Positions 9,501 through 19,100 of a stretch of DNA of 64,000 nt are shown piece after piece. This DNA is from Vibrio hyugaensis (lineage in GTDB: Bacteria > Pseudomonadota > Gammaproteobacteria > Enterobacterales > Vibrionaceae). Numbering within the stretch: the stretch's first letter is position 1; every line of letters starts with the position of its first letter. The translations under genes and the position numbers were made by a program. A model generated the notes under the pieces. It saw nothing but the letters and a program-made list of their open reading frames with translations. It did no database searches and was not told the origin of the DNA. The stretch is taken from contig NZ_CP025795.1 of the NCBI RefSeq assembly GCF_002906655.1, forward strand, positions 1,736,001-1,800,000. Direction: 5' to 3'.

Positions 9501-10098
9501 CTAACTTACGGCTTTGCTCCTCTTCACCGTCGTTCTTATCAATATCAACTTCTGAATCAGGTTCAACAAGATCAATCACACCCACGGTGGTTACATCCAT
9601 GTTGCCATCTTTATCGAACGCTTTTAAACGGAACAAAAGCTGTGTATTGGATTCAAACTGGTAGTCTTGCTCGGTGGTGCCATCCCAAACAATATTGAAA
9701 TCGTTCGCAAACTGTTGGCCTTCAACCACAGCTAGAGGATGAACCAAACCACGGTCACCTCCACGAAACACTTCTAATTGGTAGTGATCCACGTAGTAAC
9801 TGAAGTTGGTGGTAATAGCGAAGCTCATCTCTTGCAATGGCTTACCATCTTTCACTTCCACATCACTGCTGATACTTAAATCAAGCACCGGGTCAAAACG
9901 CATGATGTCACGACTTGCCCATATCGCACCTTGTTCTAAATAGATACGCGAGTTATCGGTTTGTTCGTGCGCTTTAACTTCAATACCCAGTGAGTCGCTG
10001 TCAAGTTTCTCCAATTGGCTGGTATCTTTCGCGAACGAAAGTATCGGCAATCCAGCCGCGATACACATTGTCAGTTTTGATGGTCTAAATCTAATCAT
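6583..10098 (-). CDS. 1171-aa putative outer-membrane beta-barrel, partner of giant repeat protein (cassette B)
   Basis: I chose the ATG at 10098: it has AGGA seven bases upstream and gives the signal peptide MIRFRPSKLTMCIAAGLPIL..FA. An upstream in-frame start would place extra residues before that peptide. The length (1171 aa) then equals the paralogue at 23408 exactly. After the signal come a charged linker, about residues 30-280 of beta-rich globular domains (segments such as DNGEERRYQLYVRIPDEY), then ~850 residues of alternating polar/hydrophobic strands rich in Asp, Tyr and Gly, as in large outer-membrane barrels. A conserved block near residues 370-440 has YYGNYGDSSN, VLWGNYNTGITGTD and NRSLYG. 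The chain ends ...GVFINLVGKL, a Leu rather than the usual Phe/Trp. No TonB box, plug, POTRA or Secretin motif was recognised. Proposed, by inference: outer-membrane platform or exporter for the giant protein encoded upstream. Confidence 0.75.
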   Translation of the reverse strand: MIRFRPSKLTMCIAAGLPILSFAKDTSQLEKLDSDSLGIEVKAHEQTDNSRIYLEQGAIWASRDIMRFDPVLDLSISSDVEVKDGKPLQEMSFAITTNFSYYVDHYQLEVFRGGDRGLVHPLAVVEGQQFANDFNIVWDGTTEQDYQFESNTQLLFRLKAFDKDGNMDVTTVGVIDLVEPDSEVDIDKNDGEEEQSRKLGKAQLMRHNIPTSAGLARFIGTGLKGVDKVIIGEDEFDVEEGELYAEQYLPADAYLFPTRVVFDNGEERRYQLYVRIPDEYWVQAGLADFYIGKNKVTGNSAALAVDDQYQDDIYNQGRLAYFGQGKFGDKLRVTTHFDTKESDVRDMFKHPFASDSSSVFDILEDDDEMYYGNYGDSSNIYKVVNTKGKVYLNVEYDKSNVLWGNYNTGITGTDNNDYNRSLYGFKGDYRTRSTTKFGEDRLNIVGFVAESDSLFAHDEFLGTGGSLYFLRHGEVVPGSDKVMVKVVDPDSSITVQEMPLQSGRDYEIDPYQGRIILTRPLNNIISDNFGTVINDQPASGYDNYLSVDYEYVPQGSDALDAMTAGGRVKGWVNDYIGVGANYQTEEKDNQDYEAYGTDLTLRASEGTYLKAEFGHSKGRQTDSNYVSFDGGLTFTPIGSIAEDREGDIYQVKGMMNLYDLAPNVFSAVGNDVKAWYKSKDAGYSFASQDDDLEQESYGTEIRFQATDRVAVKTRFTSIEERELDGDLRTDTQQAELEAQVKVTKHIKISAAGKQVEELNNEDEKGKGTLAGLRADYIWDSDNNVYIKGQKTVGQTDEYDENDSVTLGGETRILEDFVVGAEYTTGDRGDAAEASVTYDVTEDYSTYLTYVDDTYEGKNNVIVGQRADLTSTVDFYQENQFVDENNGKGRIDSFGFGYDMNDDIDMGIGYQKGEIEDDQKITTERQAVSVSTSIDLDDVVFKNKVEYRVDKTDDATDPDKKRVDQWVTTNRYTHHLTEEYTLFGKFNYSLSESKSSDKVLARFIESTAGLAYRPIYNDRLNLLSRYTYLVDFDQLNRDVDYKDEESHIIEVEGIYSLDANWDLGAKYAFKNKSEIFTRQSGEDIPVDSKISLYGLSASYRVMKDWDVTGEYHWKTDSTYDELEQGALVSVNKHLSDNFKVGVGYNFSGFDGNLANDDDYDASGVFINLVGKL

Positions 10099-10167
10099 AA
10101 ATAAATCCTGCTTAACCGCTTGAGTGGTTAGCTGGGCGTACCCAGCCTGCATCTGTGCTGCTAACGG

Positions 10168-13100
10168 TTAATCATCCCCACTGCTTTTGATGCTGAAGTT
10201 AAATTTCGTCAGTTTGTTCGGTGTGATTCGGCGTACTTTCGGGTTCTCACTGATGACCTTCATGCCGGTTGGTAGCGAGTCTGTGTCCACTTTGACCAAG
10301 AACTGCTTACCTTTCTTATTCAACACCCACTGATCTGGAACGTGGTATCGACCATATTGGTCTGTCTCGATGATGATGCCTTCGACGGTCAACAATCGAA
10401 CGCCTGGAATACCATCTTCATAAAGCCCTTTGTTCTCTACGATGATTTCCCACAGGTACGCATCCCCATCACGGTAGAGGTTTCTTACTACATCGAGATT
10501 CTCTGCGGACAGACCTTTTTTCTTATCTCCTTTGTGCTTGGTTATCGCATTACCTTGCTTGTCGAACTCGATGTGCGTGCCGTTATCCGTGGTCACCTTG
10601 AAAGGGAAGCCTTGGCGAGTTCGAGTTTTGAATTGGAATGCCACTTTGTTGCTGTGTTCAAGCGTGCGGTTACGAGATAAACCATACAATTCATCCACTT
10701 CGTAGCCTTTATCAACACTCGACATCACCACCTCTTGACCTTTCCGCTTCACCTTCTCGTCTTTCAACTGAGTCTCCACGCCATCTTGAGTGATGAAAGT
10801 AGAATTCGGAATGTAGTCACCTTCGGCCAGGTCGACATCAATGTAGATATCATCTGCTGTTGCATCTGCTTGGAAGCCATCACCATTGTGGTCTTCGAAA
10901 ACCTTACCGATGATGGAAGCGGTATCGAAGACTTTGTCTGGCATCACTTCTACTGTTGCACTCGCTAGGTTCGATTTCACAACATAATTGGTCGTCGTGT
11001 TTTGTGCAGAGAAGCTTTCTGCTGGCGGTGCTTCAGCCCATGCCGTGTTGGTGTAGACGCCGAATGTTGCGCCCACGCTAACGCGCATTAAGTAACGAAT
11101 ACGAATTGCATCTGCAGTTTTCGAATCACCTTTGCCGTAGATGTTCATATCACCTACTTCAAAAAACAATTGGTTGGTCTTCGTTGGCTCGACAGTAATC
11201 TGAACATCATCTGAGGTATCGAATACGCCGTCAGGACCGCTGTTCACCATCTCAGTCGAATCTGGGATATAAGCAAAACCACCTGGATAACGGTCCACCA
11301 AACGAACGCCCGTAAATGGGTTGTCGTTTTCGTTGGTGATCGTCACTTCGTATTCTACAACTTCACCTACGCTTGCTTCAGACTTACTCGCCACCTTGGT
11401 TACCGTAAGCATGCCTTCGTTATAAGCTTGCTTCTTGACCTTGATGGTAACGTTAGCCGAAGCCGTTTCACCCGTTGATGCAGCTGCGGTGAAGACGTTA
11501 GTGAAGTTGTCATCGATGCCTTGGTTAATTTCACCCGTCACCACGATTTCATACTCATTGCCTTGGTACGCTTTCATGGTGTGGTTGGAATCCACATTGC
11601 TGTCAGAATCGACGGAAACTACAACACCCGACTTAAGTTCAGTGATCGTCGCCTTCCATGTTGTGAACAGCGCATTACCGTTGTTACCAATCAGCTTGTC
11701 GATCTCATCCAACAGATTAACGCTTTCCGCATCCGCAGAACCTCGGTTCGTCGCGGTCATCGTGAAGGTAATTTCATCGTCGTCGTTGGTGTATTCCGCT
11801 TTATCCGCCACCTTAGTCACGGATAGGATGATTGGCAGTGGCTTGATGGTTGCAAAGTCATCCGCCAGTACATCACTTTCTGACTTGTCGTAGGCATACG
11901 CGTGGTTGGTAATTTCACCCATCGCATCGCTATTCACCACACCAGTGATTTCAATTTCCAACGTATCGTTTGGCGCAAGGATCACGCGGCTATTAACGTC
12001 AATATTGTCGCCTTGAATTTGAGGTAAAACGATAGTGCGTTCATCACTGTAAGAACTGGTCATACTCCAAGAGGTAAACGCCGTCGCTTCTGTGTCGTTG
12101 ATGGTGTTCACTTTCAACTCTGACACTAAGTCTTTAAGCACAATCTCTTCAGTAAATGAACCTGATTCATTGCTCAATACCACGTGGTAAGTCACGTTTT
12201 CACCCGGACGATAGAACTCGTCATCCACGGTTTTCTCTAGCTTGACCGACTCTGGCATTGCTAAGAGTGTCGCTGCAGCCTCTTGAGTGTCACCTCGGAA
12301 AGTAGCGCTTGCTGTGTTTTTAATCTCACCCGTCGCGTATTGATTCACGAGACCAGTAATCACGAATTCCACTTCATCATTAGCAGCAATCGTCAGCGTC
12401 GAATCAATGTCAGCATTCACAGCTGGAATATTGGTGATATCTGTCTCTGGGTTGCTCTTGTTAACGTCGATACGCCAAGAGTCGAAGGCTTCCACTGTCG
12501 TACCATCCAAGCGCACGACTTTAAGATCGCTGATGATGTCTTTTACATCCACGCCTGTTGCTGAAACAGTACCCTCGTTCTTCACCTTAACGCGGAATGT
12601 CGCTTCAGTGCCTGGTACGTAGTACTCCGTATCTGCGGTTTTCTCGATTGAGATGCCTTGTGACTGTGGTTGAATGGTCGCGCTCGACCGTTGCATGGTG
12701 CCATTCAAGTCTGCGATAGCAGTATTCGTAATTTCACTCGCAGCTAACGGGTTGGTTTTCACGGTAATCGTGAATTCAACAATGTCGTGTGGCGCAATAT
12801 CAATAACAGAGCGAATGTCTTGGTTATCGACAGGCATCGGTGTGATGGTAGTTCGACTGTCACTGTTGGTGGTCTCAATCGTCCAACTCTCAAACGCACG
12901 TTCATTTACACCGTAGATGTTGGTCGCCTTAATGCCCGACAAGATATCGTCGAGTTCAATATCGTTATCAAAACCATCGGTACCGTTATAGACACGAACA
13001 TGGAATACGGCTTCTTCGCCCGGAATGTAGATTGGTGATTCAGCCGTTTTTTCTATCCACACTTCTTCCGGCAAGGTTTCTAACGTTGCCGTGGCATCTG

Positions 13101-16100
13101 AAGTTGCGCCACCAAACTCGACGGTTGCGGTATTAACAATGTTTGCAACCGCACTGCTGTTTACTGTGCCAGTAATCGCAAACTCAACCGTATCCCCTGG
13201 GGCGATATCGAGGTTTGTAGAGATATCACCATTTGGCCCTGGAGTAGTGTCGATGTTAGTTCGAGGGTCCCCTTTCGTCGTCACAATCGTCCAGTCATTA
13301 AACGCAGGCTCCATCGCACCGCCAGAGGTTTCGACTTCGAGAGAAGAAATGATGTCTTCAACTTTGACATCAGCGGCGAAGCCCGAACCATTGTTAGTTA
13401 CTTTGACACGGAAGGTCGAGAACTCGCCCGGCTGGTAATAACGCTCATCGGTGGTTTTCTCCAGTACGATATCACCGGGACGTGGCTTCAACGTCGCTGT
13501 TGCCGTCACGTCTTTACTGTTGTGGTTCAATATCGCTTGGTTAACGATGTCGCCCGTCGCTTCAGCGTTGACTAAACCAATAACGTAGAGGGTGATGGTG
13601 TCATTCGGTGCAAGGTCAATGTTGTAATCAATGTCCTTATCCACAACCAATGAGTTCGCATCTACAGTGGTCAGCGAACTGCCCTTGACATATTGAACGG
13701 CCCATTGCAGGAATGCCTGATTGGTAGAACCATCAATAGTCGTGACTGTTAGTGTACCAATTTCATCTTTTAAATTGATGTCGTTCGCGTAACTATTCCC
13801 TTCATTAACGATCTTTAATATGTAACCTGCCGCTTGGTTAGGACTGTAAAACTCAACCATCGGCTCTTTGGTAAAGGTCAAATCTGGAATCTTAGCGGTA
13901 CTGGTCGCTTCTGCGGTCTTCGTTGTGCCGTTATAAGTCACTTCGACTTGGTTAATAACCTCGCCCACCACTTCTGGATCAAGTTCAGCTTCGACAGTAA
14001 TTGTCACAATATCATTTGGACCAATATCTAAATTGCCATCCAAAAACTCACCGGTTGACGATGGGAGCTTGGTTTCACCCGTTTGCGAAGAAGCATTAAA
14101 GAAGATGGTACCAGTTTCAAATGCTTTCACATTGGTACCAGTAATACTGGTCGCGATAATGTCGTTCACCAAATCTTTGATCGCAACATCGCTTGCCCAG
14201 TTCGCCGTCGTGTTTTCGATTTTGATGGTGTAAGTCAGTGTATCGCCTGATTCGTATTGGCTCTTATCTACCGTTTTTTCAACAGTCAGGTCAGCGGTCG
14301 CAGCCACATAAGTTGCGTTTGCAGACTGAATACCACTTGAGTCGCTCACTTCAACCACGTTAGTAATATCGCCAACAAGGTCATCTTTTACGACACCTTC
14401 CACGTGAAGCTTCACGGTATGATCTGGGTGGATGTTATAACGAATTTGATAACCGCTATCACCCGTAACCTCGGAACCAGAAATCGGCTTACTTAAATCA
14501 GGGTCAGTACCTTCAACACTCACAACTTGAGCACTAGACCAAGAATCAAACGCACGCACAGGCAGTGATGCGCCTGCTTTTTCAGCACGAATCGTTTTCC
14601 ACAGGTCTGAAATCAATACATCGGTTGCATAACCATCGCCGATGTTTTTCACTTCTATGTCATAACCGATGGTATCACCAGGGTGGTAAATAGCCGCCGG
14701 ACTTGTCGTGACTTTGGATACCTCTAACTCACCAGGTTGTGGATAGATGAACTTTTCACGTAAGTTGTATGTTTTCGTATCTACACTTACGTTGTTAGTA
14801 AATTTACCTACCGCATCATTGCGAACTACACCTTCAATCTGAATTTGAACTAAAGAGTACACATCACCAGTTTTAGCGCCCAGTTCAATGTTATTGCTTA
14901 TTGTAGGGCTTGAGGTACCTTCCAGCGCGTCTAACTCATCAATGTTTGTTGCACCATTACCATCACTGAGGATTTCTGCGTTTATAGTCCAAGAATCCAA
15001 TGCAGGTTGTTGCGTACCGTCTGCAGTTTCAACTGTGTAACTACCAATTAAATCTTCAACGGCGACTATTTGGTTACTCGTTGTTTCGTTTCGGATCAAG
15101 ATTTCATACTTAACCGTTGAACCCGGCTTGTACGTTGGGGTGCTTGTAGATTTTTGAGCAATTATGTCTGAATCACCCTGCTCAAGTCTGACCTCATTAG
15201 TATTAACACCATTGATCGATGCAACGTTGGCGATGTCGTCAAGTGCATCAAAAGCAACCGTACCATTTAATTCGAAAACGACTTCATCGCCGGGCATTAA
15301 GTCAAATGTCGCATCAAGAGGAACATTTCCCTCGTATTGACCAGCGATTGAGAAACGTGAAGCGTCTGGGGCAGACACGATAGCAGAGCTATAGTCAGAA
15401 AACGCTAATGTGGGAGTTACCGCTTCCGTATAGATTTCATTTAACTTATCGATAATCGCAACGTCATTGGCAATACTCTCACCTTCGTTTTTCACAGTAA
15501 TACGATACTGTACTTGACCACTAGGGTTATAGTGACACCCAACCCCATCATCAGAAGGGAAAGTACAAATATTAGTATCCGATGTCGTATTGAAGACCTG
15601 TTTACTAAACGAAAGGACAGGAACTACAGGCGGAATCACATCGGTAGTGTCGCTTTGATTGCCTGCTTTACCTGTATTGCCATCGATATCACCCAGGGCA
15701 TCAGGGCGGATCTTACCTTTCACCGAAAACTCAATGACTTCCTCTGGCGCAATGTCTACCAAAAGGTCTAAATCGTCGGTGGCATCGTAAGATTCAATGT
15801 AGGTATCTTGTGTTCCCGTCGTACCTGTCGAGGTAAAGACATGAGAGATATTCGTCTCTGAAAATGCAGATTTCGTCGTACCACCGATCACTTCAACACG
15901 AACATTAGACACGATATCTTGGATAACCGTTTGGTCACGCCATACTGGTTCCGTATTGGTGACCGTAAATTTGTAGATGACTTCATCTTCAGGTTTGTAA
16001 GTGTCACCCGAGACATAGGATTTACCGTCGATAGAGACAATTTCTTTGCTCACCGACAGATTGCTGTCTTCTGGTGTTACTTTCGCTGAGCTAAAGTTGC

Positions 16101-19100
16101 TACCATTGTATTTTGGCTTCACAACAATCTGATCAAGAGCATCCTGACGAATCTGTGACTCCATCACAAAGTCAATCCAACCGCCCGGAGCAATCGAGAG
16201 TGTTGATATATCGATGTCAGAACTCGGACCACCGGTATAGCCATCAATAAGCGTCGTCGCTTCACCTGATGTCGTTACGGTGACCGTCCACCCATATTGA
16301 TCAAAAGCAGGCAGAGTCTGTGAATCTGACTCTCCAGCCGCATTTTGCGCGACTCGAACTTTTACTTTAGAGAACAGCTCTTGTAGAGACTTGTTGTATT
16401 CCAAGCCTTTACCGTTATTTTCAACTCGTAAGTGGTAAACGATTTTCTCACCATCAGTGGTATGGTTGTAAGTCGTTTTGTGCGTAGCCAATGTTGTGTC
16501 TGTGTAAGCTTTGTGCGTCTTTGAGATATTCGCAGGCAACATGTCCACAGGTTCTGATGGTAAGTTATGACTATTATCAACAACTGCTACGTTAAGGATT
16601 TGACCGACTGCTTGCTCACTGATCTTTGCTTTTATCGTATACGTTACGAAGGTTCCACCAGTCGCGAATCCGCTTGCTGCTAAGTCGAATTTAGTATCAA
16701 TATCCCTGTTGTTACTAACAGAGCCCGCATTGCTGATGCCACTAGTGTCAACACTACTTACAATAGTCCAAGAATCAAACGCTCGACCTTTACCACCAAC
16801 AAAGTAATCCGTTTGAATACTGCTGATTTCATCTTTGATTGGCATCTGATTGATGTGAACATTATTTAAGTTCTTCAACGAAATTTCATATTCGATATAA
16901 CCGCCTGGCGTGTAGCCACCAGTCAATTCGGTAGAACCATCTTGATCATAAAGTTTGACGACGTGTTTAGAGAAATCGTACTTCTCGGCAGACGCTTTAG
17001 TCTCCGCACTGACCGTGTCGCCATCAACCGTCAATAAGTTAAGAATGTTGCCAACTGCATTGTCATTAACTTTCGCAGTAACCTTGTATTCAATCTTGGT
17101 ACCTGCAGGAATCGAAGCATGGGTATCAATATCAGCGTTATCTGCGATTGTACCGTCTAGATCAAAAATGGCCTCAGAACTGCCACTCACAATACTTGGA
17201 ACAACAGTCCAACCAGCATCAAACGCTTGATCCGTTGTGCCATCAACAAGTTCAACATCAATCGTAGAAAGCCTATCGATAACAGGAATGTTATACGCGT
17301 TACCGTTACCATCGTTTTCGATAGTTAGCCGATAAACCAGCGGTTGACCCGGCTCATAGCTCGATTGGTCAACAGTTTTGCTAAACGAAAGGTGGTAGCT
17401 ATTTGGGATAACGGTAATACCGCCAATTGTGATAGTGCCTGTCGCATCTTCACGCACCACACCTTCTACTTCGAACGTTACAGAGTCACCACCGGCAACA
17501 TCGATCGTTGTTAGGATATCTTTATTATCTTCAACCGTGCCATCTAATGTACCGTCAGTCGTTCCATCGCCACCATTCGCGTCATCTTTAGAAACATCCA
17601 CGGTAAAACCAGCGTCGAATGGTGTTGCTAACGAACCATCAAGCAACTGAGTTGCTACCCCAGTAATATTCTCATTAACACCATGGTCGTTGACATAACC
17701 TGTTTGTGAAGAAACCGTAACTTGATAGGTAAGAGTGTCACCCGGTGAATAGAAACGTGACTCTACGCCATTAACGAGCAGCTTTCGTACGACATCTCCA
17801 CCATTGTATGCACGCTCCATTTCGTGGTGAGAAAGGTGCGATTCTTCCGTTACAGAGCCAAAATCGCGATAGACATACGCATCGTTTTCAATCTTGTCGT
17901 TCAAGTTACCCATTGAATCCTGAGAACCAACCACATTGTCTTCGACTCGCGCTTTGATCTTGAAAGTTCGCAACTCTCCCGGAGCAAGTGTCATTGTATT
18001 TGACGCATCACCCGGAGGATAAATAAAGTCGTCCTTGGTTTGAGATTGGAAGCCGGCCCCATCATCGTAATCAAACTGCCAATACTTGAATGGGGGCTGA
18101 TCTGGGTAGTTTTCATATTGGTTGTCTTTGTCGTTCGCTAAAACAGCTCGAATATCAGTAAGCAAATCAACAACTTTTAAACCTGTTTCTATGTTTGCAC
18201 CATTGTTCAATACCCGAATTTCATAGGTAACATCATCACCTGGAACAAAACGAACTTTGTCAGCGGTTTTCAGAATCGAAACATTCAACTTTTCACTTGA
18301 AGTGCCACCGATTTCCGCAGAAGAGGATTGATTCAGGTTCGTCGATGGATCATAGATTTCCGCCGTATTCGAGATCTCATCTTCAACGTAATCGTCTTTT
18401 ACCTTTCCGCGAATGTTATAGACAACATAACCTTCTACGCCATTCACTTTAGGGTCGATATCGATGCGCGTATTGATATTGCCATTATCAGGGTAATTCG
18501 ACTTAGACCCTGCATAACTACCTGTTTTAAAAGGTGTATCATTGGAATCCGTGGTAGAGGTAATTTCCCATTCTGAGAAAGCATTCAAACCAATAATATC
18601 ATCGGTAACACGCACTTCATTGGCATAGCCAGCCCCCGTATTAACAATAGTAACTTTAAAGTTTACCCACTGACCTGGAATAAACTCGTCATCCGGTGTC
18701 GTTTTAGCCACAATAACCTTCGGGTCATGAGGGTAAACAATAACCGTATCGGAAGCTGAAGATTGCACCGTTGAGTCTGGGGTTTTAATTTCTACAGTAT
18801 TGTCAAATCGAGAGTAAATAATCTCACTTTCATTTGAACGATCGATTTGTGCCACGATGGTGTAAACAACTTCAACGTTGGGTGGGATTTGTGCCGTTGT
18901 ATCTAGATCCGTATTCGACGCAAAGGTACCCACGTCGGTATAAGCGGGATTGCCATCTAATTGAGGGTCATCCGAAATAATTTCTGCACTTATTGTCCAA
19001 GACGTGAAGACTTGCTTGGATGTCGTGTCGGGCTCCAGTATGCTCGCGGAAATAGACGATAAAGTGTCCTTCACAGCAACATTTGTTGCGTAGCCGTTTT

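Noticed and set aside
10099..10152. 18-residue N-terminal extension of the cassette B barrel
   Set aside because: The signal peptide begins at the ATG 10098 with an AGGA site, and the resulting length equals that of the paralogue.
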